Part shown: piece by piece, positions 42,670 to 51,618 of the stretch
Layout: the number at the start of each line of letters is the position of its first letter
How positions within the stretch are numbered: the stretch's first letter is position 1
NCBI GenBank assembly: GCA_035496935.1
Contig: DATJED010000003.1
Span: 1-64,000 of the forward strand
Reading direction: 5' to 3'
DNA from: Pseudopedobacter sp035496935
GTDB lineage: Bacteria > Bacteroidota > Bacteroidia > Sphingobacteriales > Sphingobacteriaceae
DNA: 64,000 nucleotides
Made by a program: the position numbers and the translations under genes
Notes under the pieces: model-generated
What the model saw: the letters and a program-made list of their open reading frames with translations, nothing else
What the model was told of the DNA's origin: nothing
Database searches by the model: none

Positions 42670-44082
42670 TTATTTTAAGCTTTTATATAATTCGTAATAT
42701 TCTTCGGCAGATTTATTCCAGGAAAAATCTAAATCCATCATTTTTTTGCGAATTTGGTTTAAACTTTTTTTGTCCTGATATAAAATTATGGCTCTATCGA
42801 TTGCATGAACCATTTCCATTGTATCCAAATTATCAAATCTAATACCATAACCGTTCGCAGCGTTTATATCTACAACGGTATCTTTTAAACCGCCTGTTGA
42901 CCTTACAATTGGAACGGTTCCGTAGCGTAATGAATACAGCTGATTTAGTCCACAAGGCTCAACTCTGGAAGGCATCAAAATAAAATCCGCGCTCCCGTAA
43001 ATTTGGTGAGATAGCGTTTCGTCATAGCCAATGTAACAATTAAAATTACGAAGATAGCCCTGTACTTCTTTTAAATCAGCTTCTATGGCTTTATCTCCCG
43101 AGCCTAATACTAAAAAATTAAGCTCGCATTGGTGGCGCAAAAATACTTCTCTAATTAGTTCAACCAATTTATCCGCACCTTTTTCAATTACCAGTCTACC
43201 AATAAAAGTAAACAGCGGTTTTGTGTAATCTAAATCAAACTTTTTACAAACTTCCTGTTTATTTAATTCTTTACCATCGTTAACGTTAGTCCGCTGATAG
43301 TTGTAGTCAAGCATAGAATCCGTTTTTGGGTTCCAAACGTCAACATCAATACCGTTTAGTATGCCCACTCCTTTTTGACGTTCCAGTTCAAACAAAAACT
43401 CTAAGCCATGTGCTTTATATTGTAGTTCCTCCAGGTAACTTGGAGAAACGGTGGTGTATTTCCAACAACATTTAATTGCCGAAGCTAAAGGGTTTATACA
43501 GTTGTTCCATTCCAACGCTCCGCCACTTTCGGCACTAACTTCTGGCAGGTAATGAAATTTTTCCCATCCCATCCAACCTTGGTATTCTCCGTTGTGTATA
43601 GTAAAAACCGAAGGAGTATTGGCCAAAGCGCTGTACTTTTTAGAATATTTGATTAAAAACGGCACCAAACCTGTATGATGGTCATGACAATGGAAAACAT
43701 CAATTTTTTTATTTGTACCGATGATCCAATCTAAAACAGCAATTTGAAAAGCAACAAACTGCTCCGTTTCGTCCGGATAGGAGTAAATCTCGGTGCGATC
43801 CAATAGATCTGGAATTTTGATGAGATACAACTCAAAACCTAAAATGTTTTCCTTTTCTTTTAAAACCTCGAAATCAAAACTTCTGTAACCGAGTTTTGAA
43901 GATGCTTTGTAAACACACTCGAAGCTATGCGTTTGAGAAAATTGTCTGTCGTAAAATGGCATGGCTACCATTGCGGATAAGCCCAAACCAACTTGGTATT
44001 TTGGCAAGGCGCCCACTACATCACCCAAACCTCCCGCTTTGGCAACTGGATAGCATTCTGCGCTTAAATGTAAAACGTTCAT
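42670..44082 (-). CDS. glgA: Glycogen synthase
   Basis: GT5 retaining enzyme that adds glucose from ADP-glucose to glycogen. The 470-residue protein shows the N-terminal KAGGLGDVVGALPK (KxGG substrate loop, residues about 16-29), HCHDHHTGLVPF, IHNGEYQGW, TVSPSYLEEL, GILNGIDVDVWNP, FTFIGRLVIEKGAD and PSRVEPCGLNQLYSLRYGTVPIVRSTGGLKDTV (E-x7-E type catalytic segment). It is first in the glgA-glgC operon. Upstream lie 246 bases with no recognised feature, then the restriction-modification cassette. Confidence 0.95.
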   Translation of the reverse strand: MNVLHLSAECYPVAKAGGLGDVVGALPKYQVGLGLSAMVAMPFYDRQFSQTHSFECVYKASSKLGYRSFDFEVLKEKENILGFELYLIKIPDLLDRTEIYSYPDETEQFVAFQIAVLDWIIGTNKKIDVFHCHDHHTGLVPFLIKYSKKYSALANTPSVFTIHNGEYQGWMGWEKFHYLPEVSAESGGALEWNNCINPLASAIKCCWKYTTVSPSYLEELQYKAHGLEFLFELERQKGVGILNGIDVDVWNPKTDSMLDYNYQRTNVNDGKELNKQEVCKKFDLDYTKPLFTFIGRLVIEKGADKLVELIREVFLRHQCELNFLVLGSGDKAIEADLKEVQGYLRNFNCYIGYDETLSHQIYGSADFILMPSRVEPCGLNQLYSLRYGTVPIVRSTGGLKDTVVDINAANGYGIRFDNLDTMEMVHAIDRAIILYQDKKSLNQIRKKMMDLDFSWNKSAEEYYELYKSLK

Positions 44083-44328
44083 GATAATTTTTGTGTGCTT
44101 TAAATTAGCTTTTCTTTTCTGAAATTCAAGGATGGCGAGAAATAAAGTTTTGTGAGGATAAAATTACCGCGTTGTGAAGGCTACAATTTTCTATCGCCAC
44201 TATTTAATTCCATAGTTCATAATGAAAACTAAAAGAGGGATAACAAAACAGACGTAATGTTATATTTGCTGTTTAATTTGCATATATGATAATTATTATG
44301 CACTTTCACAAAATAATTTTGTTCAATT

Positions 44329-44607
44329 ATGTCAAATTGGGACGACAAAGCAAAACGTCTATTAAAATCAGAATTAGTCAAACGCGGTGTCTCAAATGCC
44401 AATTTAACTTTGTTGCTTAACGAAATTGGTGTTGAGGAAACCAAAGCGAGTATTGACAGTAAAATTAGTCGGGGCAGTTTTAGCGCTAACTTTTTGTTGC
44501 AATGCCTTACCGTTATCCGGTGTTATAAAATCGAAATTGAAGATTACGAAGATTCGTTGTTGATGGTTGCGGAGCCAAATGAACCTTATAATAAAAGCAG
44601 AAAATGA
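44329..44607 (+). CDS. DUF6471 small protein, probable HTH regulator of the R-M cassette
   Basis: A 92-residue protein: WDDKAKRLLKSELVKRGVSNANLTLLL, EIGVEETKASIDSKISRGSFSANFLLQCLTVI match the DUF6471 pattern, which looks like an XRE-type helix-turn-helix (helix, LxxxIG, KISRG turn, helix). It overlaps the start of the methyltransferase by 4 bases (ATGA), so it is translated with it. In this place a controller role, timing methylase before nuclease, is plausible but unproven. A TAATTTTG element at 44314-44321 lies only 7 bases before the ATG and may be the promoter of a near-leaderless transcript. Confidence 0.72.
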   Translation: MSNWDDKAKRLLKSELVKRGVSNANLTLLLNEIGVEETKASIDSKISRGSFSANFLLQCLTVIRCYKIEIEDYEDSLLMVAEPNEPYNKSRK

Positions 44608-45932
44608 AGAACAACACTGTGAAATTCATCGACCTTTTTGCGGGTCTTGGGGGTATACGTTTAGGTTTTGAAAAAGCATTTAGGGATGCGGGGATGGAAA
44701 CTGAATGTGTCATGACTTCGGAAATTAAACCTTATGCTGTAAAGGCGTTAAAACATAACTTCGGTCAAGATTTTTTGGCTGGAGATATTTTTGATATTCG
44801 TAATGAATTTATTCCAGAATTTGATTTTCTGTTAGGCGGTTTTCCTTGTCAGCCTTTTAGCGCTGGTGGAAAAAGACAAGGATTTTTAGATACTAGAGGA
44901 ACGCTTTTTTTTGAAATTGAACGAATTTTGAGAGATAAACAGCCGTACGGTTTTATTCTTGAGAATGTTGAAGGTTTGGTGAAACATGATTTAGAAAACA
45001 AAAGCGATCAAATAGGAAGAACGCTAAAAACGATACTTTATACGCTTGAAAATGAACTGGGTTATAAAACTAGTTGGAAGGTTTTTGACAGTTTAGAGTT
45101 TGGCTTAGCACAATCGCGTAAGCGCATTTTTATTGTCGGCACAAAAGATGAAAAAATTGAATTGAACGGGAATGAACCTCGTTTTAAATCTTTAGAAAGT
45201 GTTTTAGAAAAAGGATTACCAACTTTGAAATCTCAATTTATTGATAAACTTTTAGCGCATTTTCCTTTGGAAGATCTATATGGAAAATCAATAAAGGATA
45301 AACGCGGTGGCAATAATAATATTCACAGTTGGGATATCGAAATCAAAGGAAGCGTATCAAAACAACAAGCCGAAATTCTTAATCAGTTATTTAAACAAAG
45401 ACGTAAAAAGCAATGGGCGGAAGAAATTGGGATTGACTGGATGGACGGAATGGCTTTGACTTTAGCGCAAATAAATACTTTTATTGATTTGCCCGAACAT
45501 GAGTTGAAGGCTTTATTAGAAGATCTTACTAAAAAAGGATATTTAAAATTTGAACATCCGAAAAAATTAGTAAAAACTCAAACTGAAAATGGAATTTCAA
45601 CTTCTCGTGAATATGATTACACTAAACCAAAAGGGTACAACATTGTAACAGGTAAACTGAGTTTTGAAATAAATAAAGTGCTTGACCCAAAAGATATTGC
45701 CCCAACTTTGGTAGCAACAGATGTGTCAAGATTAGCTGTTCCTGACGGAAAAGGCTTACGTAGATTAACAATTCGAGAAGGTTTGCGTTTATTTGGTTAT
45801 CCTGAATGGTATGAAATCCCAGCCAAAGAATATGATGCGTTTGATTTGCTTGGAAATACGGTTGCCGTACCAGTAGTTGAATTTGTAGCTAATAAATTGG
45901 CAGAAGTTTACGTTAGCGAACTTGTAGTTTAA
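44604..45932 (+). CDS. DNA (cytosine-5-)-methyltransferase of a type II R-M system
   Basis: A 442-residue C5 methyltransferase. Motif I is FIDLFAGLGGIRLGFE (about 8-23); motif IV with the catalytic cysteine is LLGGFPCQPFSAGGK (Cys near residue 81); motif VI is FILENVEGL; motif VIII QSRKRIFIVG; after a long target-recognition region (about 180-345) come motifs IX (RLTIREGLRLFGYPEWY) and X (LLGNTVAVPVVEFVANKL). Partner genes are the DUF6471 protein upstream and an NgoBV-family endonuclease convergent at its 3' end, overlapping by 20 bases. By family, GGNNCC recognition is likely (inference). Confidence 0.93.
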   Translation: MKNNTVKFIDLFAGLGGIRLGFEKAFRDAGMETECVMTSEIKPYAVKALKHNFGQDFLAGDIFDIRNEFIPEFDFLLGGFPCQPFSAGGKRQGFLDTRGTLFFEIERILRDKQPYGFILENVEGLVKHDLENKSDQIGRTLKTILYTLENELGYKTSWKVFDSLEFGLAQSRKRIFIVGTKDEKIELNGNEPRFKSLESVLEKGLPTLKSQFIDKLLAHFPLEDLYGKSIKDKRGGNNNIHSWDIEIKGSVSKQQAEILNQLFKQRRKKQWAEEIGIDWMDGMALTLAQINTFIDLPEHELKALLEDLTKKGYLKFEHPKKLVKTQTENGISTSREYDYTKPKGYNIVTGKLSFEINKVLDPKDIAPTLVATDVSRLAVPDGKGLRRLTIREGLRLFGYPEWYEIPAKEYDAFDLLGNTVAVPVVEFVANKLAEVYVSELVV

Positions 45933-46599
45933 CACCAGTATGTTCTTCATAGTTTTTTAAAACATTTTGTAGCCAATGACCGTTCGTATGGCGGGTTTGC
46001 GGATATTGGTAACGTGTTTCATTAAGCGCAGAAAGAAAATCTTCTTTGGAACTAAATGGTTTGAATGTGGTTCTTTCCGAATACCAAGTCGAAGGACGGA
46101 TATTGTAAATTACACTTTTCTTTTCCTGAACTTTTAAAGGATAAGTACCGCTTGGACAAGCTAACTCCCAAATCTTTTTAATCCAAACATTTTTTATTGT
46201 AATTTCACTACCGTTCATTTGATATGCGAATATTAGGTAGTCGGAGTCTATTCTATAAGCGGAGGTCAGTAAAGAATTGCAATAAGAATCGAAGTTTGCC
46301 AAGTCAAACCCTGGGCCTCTATCCCAATCAAAAGTTTTTACTTCAAGCAAGCCTAATTTTTTATTGTGCGTATCTAAATTGAAATCAGGGAAAATTTGCG
46401 AATTAGTAGTCTCTTCAAATTCAATTTTTTCAATCATCATCCAAGCTTTCAGCCATTCTTGGAGTAGATTTCCAATAGTGTCTTTAGTTTCAACTGAAAT
46501 TGTTAAATCTTTAAGCGAAAAATTAATAATTCCTTTTTCTCCTATAATTTTGTATTCGTTTACCAATTTATTGAATAGCTCCTGTCCTGATAATTTCAT
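45913..46599 (-). CDS. NgoBV-family type II restriction endonuclease
   Basis: A 228-residue protein resembling NgoBV/NlaIV: GQELFNKLVNEYKIIGEKG, VETKDTIGNLLQEWLKAWM, the PD-(D/E)xK-like site FPDFNLDTHNKKLGLLEVKTF (Asp then Glu-x-Lys), GPGFDLANFDSYCNSLL, AYRIDSDYLIFAYQM and IKNVWIKKIWELA. NgoBV and NlaIV cut GGNNCC; the same site is inferred here from family likeness recalled without a search. The gene is tail-to-tail with the methyltransferase, overlapping by 20 bases, which keeps nuclease and methylase on separate promoters. The full-length catalytic core suggests it is intact. Confidence 0.82.
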   Translation of the reverse strand: MKLSGQELFNKLVNEYKIIGEKGIINFSLKDLTISVETKDTIGNLLQEWLKAWMMIEKIEFEETTNSQIFPDFNLDTHNKKLGLLEVKTFDWDRGPGFDLANFDSYCNSLLTSAYRIDSDYLIFAYQMNGSEITIKNVWIKKIWELACPSGTYPLKVQEKKSVIYNIRPSTWYSERTTFKPFSSKEDFLSALNETRYQYPQTRHTNGHWLQNVLKNYEEHTGVKLQVR

Positions 46600-46685
46600 G
46601 TAGTTTTTATATGTTTAATTTTTTCCCCCTAGATTTTTACCATGTCTGATTGATCATATAATTGCTCCCTTTGTGGGCATTTTGT

Positions 46686-49499
46686 CTAATGCGCCTCCAA
46701 CCAATTCAACCCTTCGCCAACTTCCACAACCAACGGAACTTTAGTTTTAATGGCGTTCTGCATCCTCGTTTTAATAATTTCTTTCATTTGTTCCTTTTCA
46801 GAAATCAGCACATCAAAAACCAGCTCATCATGCACCTGCATAGTCATTTTTGATTGCAGGTTTTGCTCAATAATGTCTTTGTGGATTTGGATCATCGCAA
46901 TTTTAATCATATCCGCCGCTGAACCTTGGATTGGGGCGTTAATAGCATTCCTTTCGGCAAAACCACGTACAGTTTGGTTGGCCGAGTTGATATCTCGCAA
47001 ATACCTTCTGCGCCCCATAATGGTTTCTACATAGCCATTTTCGCGAGCAAAATTCATGGTATCGGCCATGTATTTTTTAATGCCGATGTATTGCTCAAAA
47101 TAATTTTCAATAATTTCTGCCGCTTCTTTCCTAGGGATACCCAAAGTTTGCGAAAGCCCGAAAGCAGATTGCCCGTAAATAATCCCGAAGTTTACTGCTT
47201 TAGCATTCCGGCGCTGGTCTGATGTTACTTCCTCTAAAGTAATCCCGTAAACTTTTGCCGCCGTTGCGGTATGAATATCCAATCCCTGAACAAAAGCTTC
47301 CATCATATTCGGGTCTTCACTTATTTCGGCGATAATGCGCAGTTCTATCTGCGAATAATCGGCAGACAGCAAAATGTGGTTTTCATCTCTTGGGATAAAA
47401 GCTTTTCGTACTTCACGTCCCCGAGCGGTTTTTATCGGTATATTCTGTAAGTTCGGATTGTTTGAGCTTAATCTTCCTGTTGCGGCTACGGCTTGGTTAT
47501 AAGAGGTGTGAACTCTGCCAGTTTTAGCGTTAATCAATAACGGCAAAGCATCCACATAGGTTGATTTTAGTTTGCACAACTGCCTAAAATCCAGAATATC
47601 CTGAACGATGTCGGATTTTGGTGCTAAAGCCAAAAGAACATCTTCGCCGGTTTGGTACTGCCCGGTTTTGGTTTTTTTTGCTTTTTCATCGAGCTTCAGC
47701 TTATCAAAAAGGACTTCGCCTAGTTGCTTTGGCGAGGCGAGGTTAAATTTAACACCAGCTTTTTCGTAAACCGTAGCTTCTAAACGGATAATGTCTTTTT
47801 CCAGCTCTAAAGAATAATTTCTAAGCTGATCCATATCAATCCGCACCCCTTCAATCTCCATATCGGCCAGTACATAAACCAGCGGATTTTCTACTTCAGA
47901 AACTAATTTGGTAGCATTGGATTCTTTCAGCATCGGCTCAAATACATCATGCAACTGCAAAGTAATATCGGCATCTTCGGCAGCATATTCTTTTACGGTT
48001 TCCACGTCAATATCACGCATATTGCCTTGGTTTTTTCCTTTTTTACCTATGAGTTCGGTGATGGAAATTGGTGTATAACCCAAATAATTTTCTGCCAAAA
48101 CATCCATATTATGGCGAGTATCCGGGTCTAAAAGATAATGCGCCAACATTGTGTCGAACAGTTCGCCGGCAACTTCAATGCCGTACCATTTTAAAATTAG
48201 GATATCGTATTTAAGGTTTTGCCCAATTTTTTTGATGGAAGGCGTTTGCAGTACGTCTGCAAATTCATGCACTATTTTTGTGGTTTCATCCCGATCAAAA
48301 GGGACTGGAACGTAATACGCTTCTCCGGGTTTAAAACTGAAAGAAAGCCCAACCAAATCGGCGTTATTGGCATCAATTCCGGTGGTTTCTGTATCAAAAC
48401 AAAATGCTTTTTGTTGGCTAAGTTGCTGTATCAGCGAAGCCCGTTTTTCTTCATCATCCACTAAGTGATAAGTGTGAGGCGTATTTTCGATATTTTTTCC
48501 GCCTTCTACAAAAGTTCCGGCCTGTGCAGGAGTAATATTAATATTTGTGATTCCCGGCGCTTCGGTTGGGTTGCCAAATAAATCCATTTGTCCGCTTGTG
48601 TTTCCTTTTACATCAGAAACATTGAACTCTTCACCAAAAACCCGGCGTCCTAAAGTTCTAAATTCCAACTCAGCAAAAAGCGGTTCTAATTTTTCTCGAT
48701 CCGGCGGACCAATTCTAAAGCTTTCCTCGTGAAACTCAACCGGAACATTCAATAAAATAGTTGCCAACTTTTTAGAAAGTAAGCCTTGTTCTGCAAAAGT
48801 CTCCACATTTTCTCGCTGTTTTCCTTTTAGTTCATGGCTGTTGGCGATGATGTTTTCCATGGAGCCATAAGTTTTAATCAAGCTTTTAGCAGTTTTTTCA
48901 CCGATGCCGGGAATACCCGGGATGTTGTCAACGGCATCGCCCCATAAACCTAAAATATCTATGACTTGGTGAACATGTTCAATTTCCCATTTTTCTAAAA
49001 CTTCTTTTACACCCAAAATCTCCATTCCGTTTCCCATACGGGCGGGTTTGTAGATGTAGATGTTTTCTGAAACCAGTTGTGCAAAATCCTTGTCGGGGGT
49101 CATGCAGTAAACGGTATAACCTTCTTTTTCAGCTTGTTTTGCCAGCGTTCCAATAATGTCATCAGCCTCGAAACCGTCGGAAGTAAGCACAGGAATGTTA
49201 AAACCCTGAATTAATTTAACTACATAAGGCAAAGCTGCCGATAAATCTTCGGGCATTGCCTGGCGGTGACCTTTATAAGCTTCGTAATCGGTATGACGTT
49301 CGGTGGGTGCATCGGTATCAAAAACTACGGCGATATGTGTTGGACTTTCTTTCTTTAAAACCTCTAACAAAGTATTGGTGAAACCCATTACAGCTGATGT
49401 ATTGATGCCGGTTGAGGTAAATCTTGGATTTTTGCTTAACGCAAAATGCGCTCGGTAAACCAGCGCCATTCCATCTAAGAGGAAAAGTTTTTTTGACAT
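46686..49499 (-). CDS. polA: DNA polymerase I
   Basis: A 937-residue replication and repair polymerase with all three domains. The 5' nuclease has LLDGMALVYRAHFAL, FEADDIIGTLA and GIPGIGEKTAKSLI. The 3'-5' exonuclease keeps its acidic residues: FDTETTGID, GQNLKYDILIL and YAAEDADITL. The polymerase A domain has TGRLSSNNPNLQNIP, ADYSQIELRIIAE, RRNAKAVNFGIIYG and QVHDELVFDV. Length and motifs are normal. It is single, with a repeat-containing gap upstream. Confidence 0.97.
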   Translation of the reverse strand: MSKKLFLLDGMALVYRAHFALSKNPRFTSTGINTSAVMGFTNTLLEVLKKESPTHIAVVFDTDAPTERHTDYEAYKGHRQAMPEDLSAALPYVVKLIQGFNIPVLTSDGFEADDIIGTLAKQAEKEGYTVYCMTPDKDFAQLVSENIYIYKPARMGNGMEILGVKEVLEKWEIEHVHQVIDILGLWGDAVDNIPGIPGIGEKTAKSLIKTYGSMENIIANSHELKGKQRENVETFAEQGLLSKKLATILLNVPVEFHEESFRIGPPDREKLEPLFAELEFRTLGRRVFGEEFNVSDVKGNTSGQMDLFGNPTEAPGITNINITPAQAGTFVEGGKNIENTPHTYHLVDDEEKRASLIQQLSQQKAFCFDTETTGIDANNADLVGLSFSFKPGEAYYVPVPFDRDETTKIVHEFADVLQTPSIKKIGQNLKYDILILKWYGIEVAGELFDTMLAHYLLDPDTRHNMDVLAENYLGYTPISITELIGKKGKNQGNMRDIDVETVKEYAAEDADITLQLHDVFEPMLKESNATKLVSEVENPLVYVLADMEIEGVRIDMDQLRNYSLELEKDIIRLEATVYEKAGVKFNLASPKQLGEVLFDKLKLDEKAKKTKTGQYQTGEDVLLALAPKSDIVQDILDFRQLCKLKSTYVDALPLLINAKTGRVHTSYNQAVAATGRLSSNNPNLQNIPIKTARGREVRKAFIPRDENHILLSADYSQIELRIIAEISEDPNMMEAFVQGLDIHTATAAKVYGITLEEVTSDQRRNAKAVNFGIIYGQSAFGLSQTLGIPRKEAAEIIENYFEQYIGIKKYMADTMNFARENGYVETIMGRRRYLRDINSANQTVRGFAERNAINAPIQGSAADMIKIAMIQIHKDIIEQNLQSKMTMQVHDELVFDVLISEKEQMKEIIKTRMQNAIKTKVPLVVEVGEGLNWLEAH

Positions 49500-49580
49500 T
49501 TTATGTTTTGTTGTGTCTTTGAAAAAAGAGGTTTTTTCAAATTTAATATTTTAGGATTAAATTTTGGCTTTTGTTTCTTA

Positions 49581-49733
49581 CGTCATTGCGAAGCTGAAGC
49601 GTAGGGACAAAACGGTGGTGCTGTGGCAATCTCCGGGTTTCTTTTCACAAGCCAAATTTACCGCCTATGCTTTTAAGAAAGGTTCATCCTCCGTAACTTA
49701 CAGATTGCCACGTCGTACCTCCTCGCAATGACG
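49581..49733. repeat. nested inverted-repeat element (GTCATTGCGA family)
   Basis: Outer arms CGTCATTGCG (49581-49590) and CGCAATGACG (49724-49733) are perfect inverses; inner arms GTGGCAATCT (49623-49632) and AGATTGCCAC (49702-49711) are too. The words TCATTGCGAGG/ACGTGGCAATCT are a very common dispersed intergenic element in Bacteroidota and other genomes (general familiarity). It occupies the gap between polA and bshA. Confidence 0.75.
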
Positions 49734-49786
49734 GACTAAACCAATGGAACTACTGGTTGCAAGGACTGGATATATTTTTCAAAAAA

Positions 49787-50929
49787 TTATGCCACCGCAA
49801 TTTTGCTTGCACCAATTACCTCGTTATAAAAATTTTCATACATCGGCAAAATCCGATCTAGATCAAATTCTTTTGCTCTTTTTAAGGCATTTTCTTTAAA
49901 TTGGGCTAAACGAGCATCGTCTTTTAGAATATAAACAGCATGCTTTGCCATACTTTCTACATCGCCAACATTGTCCATAAAACCCGTTACGCCGTCTATA
50001 TTCAGCTCGGGCAAACCGCCGGTGTTAGAAGAAACTACGGGAACTTTACAGGCCATTGCCTCTAAAGCGGCCAAACCAAAACTTTCAGACTCAGATGGCA
50101 TCAAAAATAAATCGGAAACGGAAAGAATTTCTTCCACGGCATCCTGTTTACCTAAAAATCTTACGTGTTCGCAAATACCTAATTCCCTGGCAATTTGCTC
50201 GCAATTAACACGTTCGGGACCATCGCCAACCATTAAAAGTTTTGCGGGCACTTCTTTTAAAACTTTCTGAAAAATATGCATTACATCCTGTGTACGTTTT
50301 ACTTTCCTAAAGTTAGAGGTATGCGCTAAAATACGTTCGCCTTGTGGCGCAATAGCCTTTTTAAAATGATCTTTTGGCTTTAAGCTGAAACGGTTATGGT
50401 CTATAAAATTGGGAATTACCTTAATGTCTTTGGTAATCTCGAAATGATCATAAGTGGATTTTTTCAAGTCCTCTGAAACGGCTGTAACACCGTCAGACTG
50501 GTTGATAGAAAAAGTAACCACCGGTTTATAAGTTACATCTCTGCCCACCAAAGTAATATCTGTACCGTGGAGTGTGGTAACCACCGGGATATGGATGTTG
50601 AATGTTGCTAAAATTTGTTTAGCCATAAAAGCGGCCGAAGCATGTGGTATGGCGTAATGAACATGCAAAATGTCCAATTTTTCAAAACGTACCACATCCA
50701 CCATTTTGCTGGATAAAGCCAGCTCGTAAGGCGCATAATCAAACAAAGGATAATTAGAAACGGAAACTTCGTGGTAAAAAAGGTTCTCCGAAAAAAAATC
50801 TAATCTGGCCGGCTGACTGTAAGTGATAAAATGAACCTGATGTCCATTATCGGCAAGTGCTTTTCCTAGCTCTGTAGCAACTACACCACTACCGCCAAAT
50901 GTTGGATAACAAACAATCCCTATTTTCAT
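49787..50929 (-). CDS. bshA: N-acetyl-alpha-D-glucosaminyl L-malate synthase
   Basis: GT4 enzyme for the first step of bacillithiol synthesis, joining UDP-GlcNAc and L-malate. The 380-residue protein begins MKIGIVCYPTFGGSGVVATELG, then HVHYAIPHASAAFMAKQIL, VTTLHGTDITLVG, VTAVSEDLKKSTY, VIPNFID, HTSNFRKVKRTQDVMHIF and the catalytic PSESESFGLAALEAMACKVPVVSSNTGGLPE (E-x7-E). All match BshA over general GT4 enzymes. bshB and bshC are not in the window. Confidence 0.95.
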   Translation of the reverse strand: MKIGIVCYPTFGGSGVVATELGKALADNGHQVHFITYSQPARLDFFSENLFYHEVSVSNYPLFDYAPYELALSSKMVDVVRFEKLDILHVHYAIPHASAAFMAKQILATFNIHIPVVTTLHGTDITLVGRDVTYKPVVTFSINQSDGVTAVSEDLKKSTYDHFEITKDIKVIPNFIDHNRFSLKPKDHFKKAIAPQGERILAHTSNFRKVKRTQDVMHIFQKVLKEVPAKLLMVGDGPERVNCEQIARELGICEHVRFLGKQDAVEEILSVSDLFLMPSESESFGLAALEAMACKVPVVSSNTGGLPELNIDGVTGFMDNVGDVESMAKHAVYILKDDARLAQFKENALKRAKEFDLDRILPMYENFYNEVIGASKIAVA

Positions 50930-51093
50930 CTGTTTATTTATTATTGCTTATGGTAATGAAGCAATCATAGCCTTGTGCACTTTGCCAAATCCATGATGGT
51001 TTCACCTGTCTTTATTTTATTGAAGTAACGGCGCCAAATTAAAGATTTTTACCGCAGACTTAAGTAAGTGTAATGTAACATTAAAGGGTATTT

Positions 51094-51579
51094 TTACTTG
51101 TTAGGAACATAATCAATCTTCGATTTTAGTTCGCTTAATTTGGCTTCGGTATCTTTTATATCTTTCTGATAATCTTTTACTTCATCGTTCGCATCGCCAA
51201 GTTTTTTATTGAGCTTCACTGCTTTTTTAGCGTCTTTTGCCGCTTTTTTTGATGCCTTGTCAGCTTTTGAGGCTAACTTACTATCACCTGGGTTTTTAGC
51301 CAATTTTGCAGATGCTTTCTTTGCGTCATTGGCAGAATCATTAGCTTTTTCATTAGCTTTCTCAACATCAACACTTAAATTTTTGACAATTTCTAGCTCT
51401 TTTTCTAAAGATAAATTAAGCTTATTTAATTTACTGTTAAGGTCTAACAGTTCCTGTTGCGATTGTAGTTTTTGAACCTCCGGACTAACCACTTTTTCTG
51501 AACACGCTGTGACTGAAAAAGTAAATAAAAAAGCTAATGCAATTTTAGAGAAATTGTTTTTAAGTATAGATTTATTCAT
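51094..51579 (-). CDS. Lys/Ala-rich coiled-coil lipoprotein
   Basis: A 161-residue exported protein with a signal peptide ending in a lipobox (TFSVTAC, Cys about residue 26). The mature part is almost wholly helical: KLQSQQELLDLNSKLNKLNLSLEKELEIV, then the alanine/lysine-rich ANDSANDAKKASAKLAKNP and KADKASKKAAKDAKKAVKL, ending with DYQKDIKDTEAKLSELKSKID. This pattern suggests a long coiled-coil spacer, functionally like Lpp, but no homology to Lpp is claimed. A TAAATTTGC element (51584-51591) directly precedes the start. Confidence 0.7.
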   Translation of the reverse strand: MNKSILKNNFSKIALAFLFTFSVTACSEKVVSPEVQKLQSQQELLDLNSKLNKLNLSLEKELEIVKNLSVDVEKANEKANDSANDAKKASAKLAKNPGDSKLASKADKASKKAAKDAKKAVKLNKKLGDANDEVKDYQKDIKDTEAKLSELKSKIDYVPNK

Positions 51580-51583
51580 GATG

Positions 51584-51591
51584 CAAATTTA
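51584..51591 (-). promoter_or_regulatory. candidate -7 element (TAAATTTG) of the coiled-coil lipoprotein
   Basis: Minus-strand TAAATTTGC fits TAnnTTTG but is only 4 bases before the ATG, implying a near-leaderless mRNA if real. Confidence 0.3.
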
Positions 51592-51618
51592 GCAAATACC
51601 AAGCCTTTTTTAGTTGGG

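Noticed and set aside
44083..44328. The 246-base gap upstream of the R-M cassette, examined for attachment sites or an integrase remnant.
   Set aside because: No direct repeats, tRNA end or recombinase fragment was found; only an AT-rich stretch with a TAATTTTG element.
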